NCBI RefSeq assembly: GCF_900564145.1
Contig: NZ_UOOB01000001.1
Span: forward strand, 248,001 to 312,000
Length of the DNA stretch: 64,000 bases
DNA from: Comamonas sp. lk
GTDB lineage: Bacteria; Pseudomonadota; Gammaproteobacteria; Burkholderiales; Burkholderiaceae_C
Direction of reading: 5' to 3'
Positions 52,620 to 62,044 of the stretch are shown one piece after another. The position numbers and the translations under genes are program-made. The notes below the pieces were generated by a model. It was not told where the DNA came from, did not search any database, and saw nothing but the letters and a program-made list of their open reading frames with translations. Every line of letters starts with the position of its first letter. Positions within the stretch are counted from its first letter, which is position 1.

Positions 52620-54077
52620 ATGCGCATCGATCATCTGATCAACGGCAAATCCGTGGCGGGCAAAGACTATTTCGAAACCGTGAACCCCGCCACACAAGAG
52701 GTGTTGGCCGAGGTGGCTTCGGGCGGCGAAGCAGAAGTCAATGCTGCGGTGGCTGCGGCCAAGGAGGCCTTCCCCAAATGGGCCAATACGCCGGCCACAG
52801 AGCGCGCCAAGCTGGTGCGCAAGCTGGGCGATCTGATTGCCCAGCATGTGCCCGAAATCGCCCGTACCGAGACCGATGATTGCGGCCAGGTGATTGCGCA
52901 AACCGGCAAGCAATTGATTCCGCGCGCCGCCGACAACTTCTACTACTTTGCCGAGATGTGCACGCGGGTGGACGGCCACACCTATCCCACACCTACACAC
53001 CTGAACTACACGCTGTTCCACCCCGTGGGCGTGTGCGCGCTGATCTCGCCGTGGAACGTGCCTTTCATGACCGCGACCTGGAAAGTCGCACCCTGTCTGG
53101 CTTTCGGCAATACCGCCGTGCTCAAGATGAGCGAGCTGTCGCCCATGACGGCAGCCCGTCTCGGTGAGCTGGCGCTGGAGGCCGGCATTCCGCCGGGCGT
53201 GCTGAACCTGGTGCACGGCTATGGCAAGGATGCCGGCGAGCCGCTGGTGGCGCATCGTGATGTGCGCGCCGTGTCATTCACCGGCTCCACGGCCACGGGC
53301 AATCGCATCGTGCAATCTGCGGGCCTCAAGAAGTTCAGCATGGAGCTGGGTGGCAAAAGCCCGTTCGTGATTTTTGAAGATGCCGACTTCGAACGCGCGC
53401 TGGATGCGGCCGTGTTCATGATCTTTTCCAACAACGGCGAACGCTGCACGGCGGGCAGCCGCATCCTGGTGCAAAAAGGCATTTACGCGAAGTTCGTCGA
53501 GCGCTTTGTGGAGCGTGCCAAACGCATCACCGTGGGCGATCCTCTGGATGAGAAAACCATCGTCGGACCCATGATCAGTCAGGGTCATCTGGCCAAGGTA
53601 CGCCACTACATAGAACTCGGTCAGAAGGAGGGCGCCAACATGCTGTGTGGCGGCCTGGAGGCTCCCGTGGTGGCCGACCGCGTGAAGAAGGGCAACTATG
53701 TGCTGCCCACGGTGTTTGCCGATGTGGACAACCGCATGCGGATTGCGCAGGAAGAAATCTTCGGCCCCGTGGCCTGCATCATCCCTTTCAGCGACGAGGC
53801 CGAGGCCATCCGTCTGGCCAACGACATCCAGTACGGTCTGTCCAGCTATGTGTGGACCGAGAACATCGGCAAGGCCCACCGCGTGGCTGCGGCAGTGGAA
53901 GCCGGCATGTGCTTTGTGAACAGCCAGAACGTGCGCGATCTGCGTCAGCCTTTTGGCGGCACCAAGGCATCGGGCACGGGTCGCGAAGGCGGCAGCTGGA
54001 GCTATGAAGTGTTCTGCGAACCCAAGAACATTGCCGTGTCCATGGGCAGCCATCACATCCCACATTGGGGCGTGTAA
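52620..54077 (+). CDS. hpaE: 5-carboxymethyl-2-hydroxymuconate semialdehyde dehydrogenase
   Basis: 485-residue aldehyde dehydrogenase, NAD-dependent, oxidising the ring-cleavage semialdehyde to 5-carboxymethyl-2-hydroxymuconate. The catalytic general base Glu242 is in MELGGKSPF and the nucleophile Cys276 in NNGERCTAGSRI. FTGSTATGNRI is the NAD loop. CAGGAGA precedes the ATG. Its place before hpaD and after hpaG matches other hpa clusters. Confidence 0.94.
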   Translation: MRIDHLINGKSVAGKDYFETVNPATQEVLAEVASGGEAEVNAAVAAAKEAFPKWANTPATERAKLVRKLGDLIAQHVPEIARTETDDCGQVIAQTGKQLIPRAADNFYYFAEMCTRVDGHTYPTPTHLNYTLFHPVGVCALISPWNVPFMTATWKVAPCLAFGNTAVLKMSELSPMTAARLGELALEAGIPPGVLNLVHGYGKDAGEPLVAHRDVRAVSFTGSTATGNRIVQSAGLKKFSMELGGKSPFVIFEDADFERALDAAVFMIFSNNGERCTAGSRILVQKGIYAKFVERFVERAKRITVGDPLDEKTIVGPMISQGHLAKVRHYIELGQKEGANMLCGGLEAPVVADRVKKGNYVLPTVFADVDNRMRIAQEEIFGPVACIIPFSDEAEAIRLANDIQYGLSSYVWTENIGKAHRVAAAVEAGMCFVNSQNVRDLRQPFGGTKASGTGREGGSWSYEVFCEPKNIAVSMGSHHIPHWGV

Positions 54078-54081
54078 GCGT

Positions 54082-54132
54082 GATGCATGGCGCATTGCTT
54101 TTGATAGCGGTTCGCGCTTATTCATCAAGCGG
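54082..54132. repeat. Partial dispersed palindrome inside the hpa cluster
   Basis: TTTTGATAGCGGTTCGCGCTTATT, a short diverged arm of the repeat family between hpaE and the Bug gene. Confidence 0.35.
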
Positions 54133-54166
54133 TTGAGGCATAAAAATCCAAAACTAGGAGACAAGA

Positions 54167-55141
54167 ATGCAACGTCGTGATTTTCTGCACGCAGGCACTG
54201 CGGCCGCGCTGGCATCGGCTGCCGGCCTGTCGCTGGCCCAGACCGGTGCTTGGCCGGGCAAGCCGGTGCGCATCGTCGTCCCCTTCACGCCCGGTGGCAC
54301 CACGGACATGGTGGCGCGCCTGGTCGGCACCGAGCTGAGCAAGCAGCTGGGTCAGTCCGTGATCGTGGAAAACAAGCCCGGCGCCGGCACGGTGATCGGC
54401 GTGGACTATGTGGCCAAGCAGCCCGCCGACGGCTATACCCTGGTGTGCGTGGCCAACAGCTTTACCGCCAACAAGACGCTGGTCAAAAGCCTGCCTTATG
54501 ACACGGTGCGGGATCTGAAACCGGTGGCGCTGATGGGCCTGTCGGAACATGTGCTGGCCACCCATCCTTCGAGCGGCATCAAGACCCTGGCGGACCTGAA
54601 GCAAGCCGCGCTGGCCAAGCCCGATGCGCTGACCTATGCCTCGTTCGGCAACGGCACCTCGGCCCACTTGTCGGGGGCTTTGCTATGCCAGATGCTGGGC
54701 GTGGACATGGTGCATGTGCCTTACAAGGGTCAGGGGCCGGCGCTCACGGATTTGCTGGGCGGGCAGGTCATGGTGATGTTCGGCAACTGGTCTGAATTCC
54801 GGGGGCACATCGAAAGCGGCAAGCTCACGGCCATAGGCATGGCAACGGCCAAGCGTTCGCGCTTTGCGCCCCAGGTGCCCACGCTGGCAGAGCAGGGTGT
54901 GGCGCTGGAATCCAACTCCTGGCAGGGGCTGCTGGCACCGGCTGCCACGCCGGAGGCGGTTGTTCAGCGCCTGAATGCCGAGGTGAACAAGGCGCTGGCC
55001 AGCCCCAATGTGGTGGAAGTTTTTGCCAAGAGCGGCGTGGTGGCGCAGCCGGGAAGCGCGGCGCAGTTCAGTGGTTTTGTGAACAGCGAAATCGGCAAAT
55101 ATGCCGAAATCATTCGCCGCGCCAACATCACCATGGGTTGA
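54167..55141 (+). CDS. Bug/TctC-family solute-binding protein in the hpa cluster
   Basis: 324 residues with a twin-arginine-like signal (MQRRDFLHAGTAAALASAAGLSLAQ). Bug pattern: WPGKPVRIVVPFTPGGTTDMVAR, VIVENKPGAGTVIGVDYVA, HVPYKGQGPALTDLLGGQVMVMF. Placed between hpaE and hpaD, it probably binds a hydroxyphenylacetate or a pathway acid for uptake. No TctAB membrane genes are present here, so it may use a permease from another locus. TAGGAGA precedes the ATG. Confidence 0.88.
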   Translation: MQRRDFLHAGTAAALASAAGLSLAQTGAWPGKPVRIVVPFTPGGTTDMVARLVGTELSKQLGQSVIVENKPGAGTVIGVDYVAKQPADGYTLVCVANSFTANKTLVKSLPYDTVRDLKPVALMGLSEHVLATHPSSGIKTLADLKQAALAKPDALTYASFGNGTSAHLSGALLCQMLGVDMVHVPYKGQGPALTDLLGGQVMVMFGNWSEFRGHIESGKLTAIGMATAKRSRFAPQVPTLAEQGVALESNSWQGLLAPAATPEAVVQRLNAEVNKALASPNVVEVFAKSGVVAQPGSAAQFSGFVNSEIGKYAEIIRRANITMG

Positions 55142-55149
55142 CGCAGCTT

Positions 55150-55216
55150 GCGTGAGGCGCTGGCATTGAAATTCAATGCCAGCCTTCACGCAATAAGCGC
55201 TGACAGCTATTGTTTT
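55150..55216 (+). repeat. Strong hairpin plus dispersed-repeat arm between Bug and hpaD
   Basis: CTGGCATTGAA and TTCAATGCCAG (55160-55182) form a perfect 11-bp stem around a single base. Outer GCGTGA/TCACGC (55150-55191) extend it. It is followed by TAAGCGCTGACAGCTATTG, the repeat-family core. Confidence 0.6.
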
Positions 55217-55230
55217 GATAAGGAGACATC

Positions 55231-56157
55231 ATGGGGACGCTTGCATTGGCCGCCAAGATCACGCATGTGCCGTCGATCTACCTCAGTGAGATTGACGGTC
55301 CGCGCAAAGGCACGCGCCAGGATGCGATTGACGGTCTGAAGGAAATCGGCCGCCGCTGCCGCGCGCTGGGGGTGGACACGCTGGTGGTGTTCGATACGCA
55401 CTGGCTGGTCAACGCCGGCTATCACGTGCTTTGCGGCCCGCACTTTCAGGGCTCCTACACCAGCAACGAGTTGCCGCATTTCATCAGCCATATGCCGTTC
55501 GAGTTTCCCGGCAACCCGGAACTGGGCAAGCTGCTGGCAGCCGAGGCGAATGCCCTGGGCGTGGAAACACTGGCCCACGATGCCACCACGCTGGAGCCTG
55601 AATACGGCACGCTGGTGCCCATGCGTTACATGAATGCGGATCAGCAGTTCAAGGTGGTGTCGGTCTCTGCCATGTGCATGGCCCATTACCTCAACGACAG
55701 CGCGCGTCTGGGCTGGGCGATTCGCCGTGCCATCGAAGAAAAATACGATGGCACGGTGGCCATTCTGGCCAGCGGCTCCATGTCGCACCGCTTTGCGCAA
55801 AACGGCCTGGCACCCGAGTTTGCCTTCAAGATCTGGAGCCCTTTTCTGGAGCAGCTGGACAGAGAGGTGGTGCGCATGTGGCAGGCGGGCGAATGGCAGG
55901 CTTTTTGCGGCATGTTGCCCGAGTACGCAGCCAAGGGCCATGGCGAAGGTTTCATGCACGACACGGCCATGCTGATGGGCGCTCTGGGTTGGTCGGAGTA
56001 CGACGCTGCGGCCGAGATCATCACCCCGTATTTCGGTGCCTCCGGCACGGGTCAGCTCAATGCCGTTTTCCCCATCACGCCGCAAAGCGGCGATGCCATT
56101 CCTGCGGCCCAGGCCAGCCATGCCAGCATGGCAGCCGCCATGGGCAGCAGACTGTGA
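55231..56157 (+). CDS. hpaD: 3,4-dihydroxyphenylacetate 2,3-dioxygenase
   Basis: 308-residue class III (LigB-type) extradiol dioxygenase that cleaves the homoprotocatechuate ring next to the diol, giving 5-carboxymethyl-2-hydroxymuconate semialdehyde. VVFDTHWLVNAGYHVLCGPHFQG contains metal-site histidines, and LASGSMSHRFAQNG a further conserved histidine. AAGGAGA lies before the ATG. It is the first committed ring step of the cluster. Confidence 0.94.
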   Translation: MGTLALAAKITHVPSIYLSEIDGPRKGTRQDAIDGLKEIGRRCRALGVDTLVVFDTHWLVNAGYHVLCGPHFQGSYTSNELPHFISHMPFEFPGNPELGKLLAAEANALGVETLAHDATTLEPEYGTLVPMRYMNADQQFKVVSVSAMCMAHYLNDSARLGWAIRRAIEEKYDGTVAILASGSMSHRFAQNGLAPEFAFKIWSPFLEQLDREVVRMWQAGEWQAFCGMLPEYAAKGHGEGFMHDTAMLMGALGWSEYDAAAEIITPYFGASGTGQLNAVFPITPQSGDAIPAAQASHASMAAAMGSRL

Positions 56158-56172
56158 CAAGGATTTGATTTC

Positions 56173-56607
56173 ATGCCCCATGTCGTCATTCTCTATACCT
56201 CCAATCTGGACGCGCACACCGATATGGGCGCTCTGTGCCGCAAGCTGGCCGACACCATGCAGACCGTGCGTTCTGAAGACGGAAGTCAAGTCTTTCCCTC
56301 CGGCGGCATACGTGTGTTTGCCTACCCGGCGCCGCACTCGGCCGTGGCCGATGGCGGAGCGGCGGGCCAGGCCGCCGGCGGTGATGGCGACTATGGCTTT
56401 GTCTACCTCAATCTGCGCATGGGCAGAGGGCGTTCCGAGCCTGTGAAAAAAAGCGCCGGAGATGCACTTCTGGATTGCGCAAAAGCGCATCTGAAGCCCT
56501 TGTTTGAGCAGCGTCATCTGGGTCTGACCGTGCAGGTGGATGAATCACCAGGCCAGGTCTACGACGGCAAGCACAGCACGCTGCATCCCTTGTTTGCAAA
56601 GCTTTGA
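56173..56607 (+). CDS. hpaF: 5-carboxymethyl-2-hydroxymuconate delta-isomerase
   Basis: 144 residues, somewhat longer than E. coli HpaF (126) through a Gly/Ala insertion ([13 protein letters not shown]). Pro2 becomes the N-terminal catalytic base after Met removal, as in the tautomerase family. GIRVFAYP and [28 protein letters not shown] are typical. It isomerises the dehydrogenase product before HpaG decarboxylation. Its stop overlaps the upstream codons of hpaH. Confidence 0.88.
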   Translation: MPHVVILYTSNLDAHTDMGALCRKLADTMQTVRSEDGSQVFPSGGIRVFAYPAPHSAVADGGAAGQAAGGDGDYGFVYLNLRMGRGRSEPVKKSAGDALLDCAKAHLKPLFEQRHLGLTVQVDESPGQVYDGKHSTLHPLFAKL

Positions 56608-56609
56608 AT

Positions 56610-57443
56610 ATGTTTAGCGCTGAACTGATTTCACAACTGGCCCAGGAGCTCGATGCAAGCGAGAAATCGCGCGTGCAGATCGAGCATTTTTCCAAACGTT
56701 TTCCCGGCATGAGCATAGAGGACGGCTACCGCGTCTCGCGCGAATGGGTGGGTATGCAGCTGGCTGCCGGACGCAAGGTGATAGGTCACAAGATCGGCCT
56801 GACCTCGCGGGCCATGCAGATCTCCAGCCAGATCGACGAACCCGATTTCGGTACGCTGCTCGACTCCATGCTCTATACGGCGACGCCGGGTCAGGTGCTG
56901 GAGATTCCGCTGCACAACTTCATCGCCCCGCGCGTGGAGGTGGAGCTGGCCTTTGTGCTCAAAGCGCCGCTGCTGGGCCCGGGCTTGTCCGGTGGCAAAG
57001 AAATCACGCTGCAGGATGTTTTGGCCGCCACCGAGTACGTGACGCCGGCCATAGAGATCATTGACTCGCGCATTGAGCAGCTGGACCGCCACACCCAGAA
57101 GATGCGCAAGGTGTTCGACACCATCAGCGACAACGCCGCCAACGCCGGCATTGTGCTGGGCGCCAAGCGCGTAGCTCCGGCTACGGTGGATCTGCCCTGG
57201 TGCGGAGCCATCCTACGCCAGAACGGCGTGGTGGAAGAGACGGGGCTGGCCGCTGGAGTGCAGGGGCATCCGGCGATCGGCGTGGCCTGGCTGGCCAATA
57301 AATTGGCCCCCTGGGGCGAGTCGCTGCAAGCCGGACAGATCGTGCTGGCAGGCTCGTTCACCCGCCCGGTTGCCGCACGCCAGGGCGATGCATTCGAGGC
57401 CGACTATGGCGCACTGGGCAAGCTGCAGTTTTGCTTTGTCTGA
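56610..57443 (+). CDS. hpaH: 2-oxo-hept-4-ene-1,7-dioate hydratase
   Basis: 277 residues, MhpD/HpaH hydratase family. It adds water to make 4-hydroxy-2-oxoheptane-1,7-dioate, needing a divalent metal. The conserved [27 protein letters not shown] and [16 protein letters not shown] blocks are present. The ATG at 56610 is two bases after the hpaF stop. A TTG at 56604 is the alternative start. Confidence 0.92.
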   Translation: MFSAELISQLAQELDASEKSRVQIEHFSKRFPGMSIEDGYRVSREWVGMQLAAGRKVIGHKIGLTSRAMQISSQIDEPDFGTLLDSMLYTATPGQVLEIPLHNFIAPRVEVELAFVLKAPLLGPGLSGGKEITLQDVLAATEYVTPAIEIIDSRIEQLDRHTQKMRKVFDTISDNAANAGIVLGAKRVAPATVDLPWCGAILRQNGVVEETGLAAGVQGHPAIGVAWLANKLAPWGESLQAGQIVLAGSFTRPVAARQGDAFEADYGALGKLQFCFV

Positions 57444-57484
57444 CTTAGAAATTAGCTGCGGCCAGCGGTCGTGAGGAGAGAGAA

Positions 57485-58939
57485 ATGTTGTTGAAATTGC
57501 GTGATCCCAGCCTGCTCAAAAACCTGTGCCTGATCGACGGTCAGTGGCAGACCGCCGATGCGGGCGCCACTCTGGATGTGCACAACCCCGCCACGGGCGA
57601 GTTGCTGGCCCAGGTGCCCAAAATGGGCGAGGCTGAAACCCGGCGCGCCATTGATGCGGCGCAGCAGGCCTTTGTGCTGTGGAAGGCGAAAACCGCCGAC
57701 CAGCGTGCGGCCGTCTTGCAGCAGTGGTTTGCGTTGCTGATGCAACACCAGGAAGACCTGGCCCAGATCATGACGGCCGAGCAGGGTAAGCCGCTGGCCG
57801 AATCGCGTGGCGAGATCGCCTACGCAGCGTCCTATGTGCAATGGTTTGCCGAAGAGGCGCGCCGTGTTTACGGCTCCACCGTGCCTTCGCCCTGGGGTAA
57901 TAAAAAGATTGTGGTGACCAAGGAACCGGTAGGCGTGTGTGCTGCGATAACGCCCTGGAATTTCCCGGCCGCCATGATCACGCGCAAGGTGGCACCGGCC
58001 CTGGCCGCCGGCTGCACCATCATCGTCAAGCCTGCGCAGCAAACACCGCTGTCGGCGCTGGCCCTGGCCGAGCTGGCCCAGCGCGCCGGCGTGCCTGCCG
58101 GGGTTTTCAGCGTGATTACCGGCTCGGCGCGGGCCATTGGCGGCGTGCTGACGGCCAGCCCGGCGGTGCGCAAGCTCACGTTTACCGGCTCTACCGAAGT
58201 CGGGCGTGTGCTGGCCGCGCAATGCGCGCCCACGCTCAAGAAAATGTCGCTGGAGCTGGGCGGCAATGCACCGTTCATCGTGTTCGACGATGCCGATCTG
58301 GACGCTGCCGTGGAAGGCGCCATGGCCTCCAAATACCGCAATACCGGCCAGACTTGCGTGTGTGCCAACCGCCTGCTGGTGCAGGACGGCGTGTACGAGG
58401 CCTTCATGCAAAAACTCAAGACGGCGGTGCAGGCACTGAAGGTGGGCAATGGTGCCGAAGACGGCATCACCCAAGGCCCGCTGATCGACGATGCGGCGGT
58501 GGAAAAAGTCGAAGAACTGGTGGGCGAGGCGCTGGCCAAAGGCGCGCAAGTCATCACCGGCGGCAAGCGCAGCGCGCTGGGCCGCAGCTTCTATGAACCC
58601 ACCATTTTGGGCAATGTCCAGAGCGGCATGCGCATCGCCAAAGAGGAGGTGTTTGGCCCCGTGGCACCGGTGTTTCGCTTCAAGAGCGAGCAAGAGGCGA
58701 TTCGCATGGCCAATGACACGGAGTTCGGCCTGGCAGCTTACTTCTATGCCCGCGATGTGGGCCGCGTGTGGCGCGTGAGCGAGGCGCTGGAATACGGCAT
58801 GGTGGGCATCAACAGCGGCATCATCAGCACGGCCGTGGCGCCGTTTGGTGGCGTCAAGCAATCGGGCCTGGGGCGCGAAGGCGGGGCCGCAGGCATTGAA
58901 GAGTACGTAAGCACCAAGTATCTGTGCATGGGGTATTGA
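57485..58939 (+). CDS. gabD: Succinate semialdehyde dehydrogenase
   Basis: 484-residue aldehyde dehydrogenase. Glu257 in LELGGNAPF and Cys291 in [11 protein letters not shown] are the catalytic residues, and [26 protein letters not shown] is the GabD block. Within this cluster it oxidises the succinate semialdehyde released by HpaI to succinate for the citric acid cycle. GAGGAGAG lies before the ATG. Confidence 0.93.
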   Translation: MLLKLRDPSLLKNLCLIDGQWQTADAGATLDVHNPATGELLAQVPKMGEAETRRAIDAAQQAFVLWKAKTADQRAAVLQQWFALLMQHQEDLAQIMTAEQGKPLAESRGEIAYAASYVQWFAEEARRVYGSTVPSPWGNKKIVVTKEPVGVCAAITPWNFPAAMITRKVAPALAAGCTIIVKPAQQTPLSALALAELAQRAGVPAGVFSVITGSARAIGGVLTASPAVRKLTFTGSTEVGRVLAAQCAPTLKKMSLELGGNAPFIVFDDADLDAAVEGAMASKYRNTGQTCVCANRLLVQDGVYEAFMQKLKTAVQALKVGNGAEDGITQGPLIDDAAVEKVEELVGEALAKGAQVITGGKRSALGRSFYEPTILGNVQSGMRIAKEEVFGPVAPVFRFKSEQEAIRMANDTEFGLAAYFYARDVGRVWRVSEALEYGMVGINSGIISTAVAPFGGVKQSGLGREGGAAGIEEYVSTKYLCMGY

Positions 58940-58940
58940 A

Positions 58941-59765
58941 ATGACAATGCAAACACCGATCAACGTCTTCAAGCGCGCGATTGCACAAGGCCAGCCGCAG
59001 ATCGGCCTTTGGCTGGGTCTGGGCAGCCCGTACACGGCGGAAATCTGTGCCGGTGCGGGTTTTGACTGGCTGCTGATCGACGGCGAACACGGCCCCAATG
59101 ACACGCTGACCTTGCTGAGCCAGTTGCAGGCAGTTGCCACTCATCCGGCCAGCCATCCGATTGCGCGCATTCCCATGGGCCATGGCGAAATCGGCGAGAT
59201 GTTGATCAAGCAGTATCTGGATCTGGGCGTGCAGACGCTGCTGGTGCCCATGGTCGATAACGGCGAGCAGGCCGCGCGCATTGTGCGGGCTTCGCGCTAT
59301 CCGCAAGACGATGGCAAGGGCGGCATACGCGGCATGGCCGGCGCACGCGCATCGGCCTGGGGCCGCCGTGCCGACTACTACCACGAGGCCAATGCGCAGG
59401 TGTGCATGCTGCTGCAGGTGGAGTCGGTGCAGGGGCTGAAGAATCTGGATGCGATTGCCGCCACCGAGGGCGTGGATGGCGTGTTCATCGGCCCTGCCGA
59501 TCTGTCGGCCGCCATGGGCCATGTGGGCGATCCCGGCCATCCCGAGGTACAGGCCGCTATTGCCGATGCGATTGCGCGCATACGCCGGGTAGGCAAGGCC
59601 GCCGGCATTCTGACGCCTAACGAGGCGCTGGCGCGCAACTATCTGGCGCTGGGCTGCAGCTTTGTGGCCGTGGGCCTGGATACCGGCCTGCTGGTGCGCG
59701 CCACCAGCGCCCTGGCGGCCCAGTTCAAGGATGTGAAGCCCGTGGCGGCCAGCAGCACCTATTGA
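58941..59765 (+). CDS. hpaI: 4-hydroxy-2-oxoheptane-1,7-dioate aldolase
   Basis: 274-residue class II pyruvate aldolase of the HpcH/HpaI family: splits 4-hydroxy-2-oxoheptane-1,7-dioate to pyruvate and succinate semialdehyde. [35 protein letters not shown] and [17 protein letters not shown] hold the metal and pyruvate residues. It begins one base after the gabD stop region, so the two are translationally close, matching consecutive reactions. Confidence 0.94.
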   Translation: MTMQTPINVFKRAIAQGQPQIGLWLGLGSPYTAEICAGAGFDWLLIDGEHGPNDTLTLLSQLQAVATHPASHPIARIPMGHGEIGEMLIKQYLDLGVQTLLVPMVDNGEQAARIVRASRYPQDDGKGGIRGMAGARASAWGRRADYYHEANAQVCMLLQVESVQGLKNLDAIAATEGVDGVFIGPADLSAAMGHVGDPGHPEVQAAIADAIARIRRVGKAAGILTPNEALARNYLALGCSFVAVGLDTGLLVRATSALAAQFKDVKPVAASSTY

Positions 59766-59875
59766 GCTTCGGATGGTGCACCTGGGTCGCTTTGCGCCGG
59801 AACGCAATAGTGACCTTGAGTTGCGGAGTACGTCAAACTACTTACATACAATCGGGTGAGTTTTCTATCCCTGTC

Positions 59876-60367
59876 ATGACTCAGCACAACACCATCCACG
59901 CCGTTGAACCCATGCGCTCTTTTGCGCGCTCCCTGCCCATGGCCTTGCTCAAGGCCCGTGAGTCGGTCATGGTGCGCTTTCGCCCCTCGCTGCGCGCCCA
60001 TGGACTGACCGAGCAGCAATGGCGCGTGATCCGGGCCATGTCGGCGTCCGATCGCCGGCTGCGCCCCATGGATCTGTCGCAGATGACCTTCATCAGCATG
60101 CCCAGCCTCTCGCGCCTGCTCAAGACGCTGGAAGGCCGCCAGCTGATCAAGCGCGGCCGCCATGTGGGCGATCTGCGCGGCTCGGAGTTTGGTTTGACGC
60201 CTGCGGGCCATGCCATGGTGGCCGAGATTGCCCCGCACTCCGAAGAGATCTACGCCGAGATCGAGCGTCTGGTCGGTAGCGAGGAAGTGGCGCAGCTTTA
60301 TCAGCTGCTGGAGCTGGTGGTGCAGCGCCTGGGCGTGCCTAGCGAGGAAGACTTGGGCGCGGACTGA
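59876..60367 (+). CDS. hpaR: Homoprotocatechuate degradation repressor HpaR (MarR family)
   Basis: 163 residues, winged-helix MarR fold with SLPMALLKARESVMVRFRPSLRAHGLTEQQWRVIRAM and PSLSRLLKTLEGRQLIKRGRHVGDLRGSEFGLT. HpaR/HpcR proteins repress the meta-cleavage operon until hydroxyphenylacetates bind. The ATG at 59876 is at the family start. It sits downstream in the same direction, 110 bases after hpaI, possibly with its own promoter (TACAAT near 59847). Confidence 0.9.
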   Translation: MTQHNTIHAVEPMRSFARSLPMALLKARESVMVRFRPSLRAHGLTEQQWRVIRAMSASDRRLRPMDLSQMTFISMPSLSRLLKTLEGRQLIKRGRHVGDLRGSEFGLTPAGHAMVAEIAPHSEEIYAEIERLVGSEEVAQLYQLLELVVQRLGVPSEEDLGAD

Positions 60368-60402
60368 GGGAATCGGGCTAAGCGCCACGGCACAATGCCG
60401 CC

Positions 60403-61038
60403 ATGAGTTCTGCGATTGCCGTCATCGACTTTGAAACCACGGGCATGAGCCCGGCCCAAGGGGCGCGGGCCACGGAAGTGGCCATCGTGCTGCTGGAGCA
60501 GGGCCGCGTGGTGGATCGCTTTCAAAGCCTGATGCAGACCGAGGCCTGGATATCGCCCTTCATCACCGATCTGACCGGCATCACCAACGCCATGGTGCGC
60601 AGTGCGCCGCCTGCGGCCCAGGTCATGCGCGAGGCTGCGCGGTTTGTGGGCAGCGCGCCCATGGTGGCGCACAACGCCTCGTTTGACAGCAAGTTCTGGC
60701 AGGCCGAGCTGGCGCTGGCCGGGGTGGCCGCCGCCCAGCCTTTTGCCTGCACGGTTTTGCTCTCGCGCCGCATCTACCCCGAGGCACCCAGCCACAGCCT
60801 GGGCAATCTGGCTCGTCATCTGCACCTGCCGTCAACCGGGCGTGCCCACCGAGCCCTGGCCGATGCCGAAATGGCCGCAGCCCTGCTGGCCCGCATGCAA
60901 GAGGATTTGAGCCAGCGCTATGCCTTGCCACGGCCGGAGCACGAGCTGCTGATGCAGCTGCAGCGCTGCACCCGCGCCAAGATGGGCGGCTGGCTGCAGC
61001 AATATGCGGCGGCGCTGGCCCAGACCCGCTTGGGCTAA
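60403..61038 (+). CDS. DnaQ-like 3'-5' exonuclease
   Basis: 211 residues, DEDDh exonuclease fold: AVIDFETTGMSP (Exo I), VAHNASFDSKFW (Exo II) and HRALADAEMAAALL (Exo III, with the histidine). Similar to the proofreading epsilon subunit, but the divergent C-terminus suggests a stand-alone exonuclease. Partner unknown. It is followed by a copy of the dispersed repeat. Confidence 0.87.
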   Translation: MSSAIAVIDFETTGMSPAQGARATEVAIVLLEQGRVVDRFQSLMQTEAWISPFITDLTGITNAMVRSAPPAAQVMREAARFVGSAPMVAHNASFDSKFWQAELALAGVAAAQPFACTVLLSRRIYPEAPSHSLGNLARHLHLPSTGRAHRALADAEMAAALLARMQEDLSQRYALPRPEHELLMQLQRCTRAKMGGWLQQYAAALAQTRLG

Positions 61039-61061
61039 CGTTGGTGTGGTGCTCACTTTAT

Positions 61062-61149
61062 GAGAGCTTATTGCGCTTTTATAAATTGATTTTCAGATGA
61101 ATTTTCTTCTGAAATCAAGTGTTAGTAAGCGGTATCAGCTATCAAATCC
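61062..61149. repeat. Dispersed nested palindrome
   Basis: Left arm GAGAGCTTATTGCGCTT, inner stem TTGATTTTCAGA (61086-61097) with TCTGAAATCAA (61108-61118), right arm AAGCGGTATCAGCTATCAAA. Same architecture as the copy at 35243-35326. Confidence 0.6.
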
Positions 61150-61242
61150 ACTAGCTTTGAGAGTTGGCTGCGCGCATGCGCTGCCGCGTAAGCCCTTTTC
61201 ATCAGCGCCATGCCGGCATCGCACCGATAATCGAGGTGTTTG

Positions 61243-61268
61243 ACGGAGCTCAAGCTCCGTTGTCTTTT
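61243..61268 (+). promoter_or_regulatory. Leader hairpin upstream of the flavin reductase
   Basis: ACGGAGC, TCAA loop, GCTCCGT, followed by TGTCTTTTT. It lies 57 bases before the GTG start, and a GATAAT at 61226-61231 could be a -10. The hairpin could end transcription early. Confidence 0.4.
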
Positions 61269-61316
61269 TGGATTCGCCGCGCCTTTGCCGGGTTGCGGTT
61301 CTTGCATCAGGCTCTT

Positions 61317-61841
61317 GTGAATTCCGCTCTGACCACTTCTGGCCTGCGTTCGGCCCCTGCTTTCTCGCAGCGCGAGTTTCGCGATGCGCTAGGCCAGTTT
61401 GCCACCGGCGTGACCATCATCACGGCGCGTGGGCCCGAGGGCCAACCGGTGGGCACCACCGTCAGCTCGTTCAACGCGCTCTCGCTCCACCCCTCGCTGG
61501 TGCTGTGGAGCCTGGGCCTGGGGGCCAAGTCCCTGCCCATCTTCCAGAACTGCTCGCACTACGCCATCCATGTGCTGGCCGCATCGCAAAAGCCGCTGGC
61601 CGAGCTGTTTGCGCTCAAGGGCGCGGATCGTTTCAGCCACACGGCACACCATGACTCCGTGCATGGCGTGCCCTTGCTGGACGAGTGCACCGCGGTCTTT
61701 GAATGCCGCAACCGCAACCACCATGAAGAGGGCGATCACCTCATCTTCATCGGCGAGGTCGAGCACTGCGAGCACCACCGCGAGCGAGCGCCGCTGCTCT
61801 ACCACGCAGGGCATATGCATACCGGCGGCCTGATGGGCTGA
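61317..61841 (+). CDS. Flavin reductase family protein (HpaC-like fold)
   Basis: 174 residues from a GTG start, chosen because it begins the conserved region (SQREFRDALGQFATGVTIITARGPEGQPVGTTVSSFNALSLHPSLVLWSLG). This is the FMN-dependent flavin reductase-like fold of HpaC and related reductases. It could supply reduced flavin to a two-component monooxygenase. No HpaB is adjacent, so the link to hydroxyphenylacetate degradation is only positional. The upstream frame is open but outside the family domain. Confidence 0.83.
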   Translation: MNSALTTSGLRSAPAFSQREFRDALGQFATGVTIITARGPEGQPVGTTVSSFNALSLHPSLVLWSLGLGAKSLPIFQNCSHYAIHVLAASQKPLAELFALKGADRFSHTAHHDSVHGVPLLDECTAVFECRNRNHHEEGDHLIFIGEVEHCEHHRERAPLLYHAGHMHTGGLMG

Positions 61842-61849
61842 GAACTTTC

Positions 61850-61873
61850 AAAGGCTTCGCAAGAAGCCTTTTT
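61850..61873 (+). terminator. Terminator of the flavin reductase gene
   Basis: AAAGGCTTC, GCAA loop, GAAGCCTTT, with TTTTT ending the run. Confidence 0.85.
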
Positions 61874-62044
61874 GCTATGCCAAGCCTTGTCATGACTGGG
61901 AACTGCACCTAGTCACATTGAACGATACGGTCCGCCCGGCAGCGTCATAGATTGTCCGAAATCAGAAACAAGTTCTGGTGGCTGCGGTTTGTCGGCATGA
62001 ACCAAAGCCTTGTCTGAATCTCTGCAATGCTTTGGAGGCTAGCC

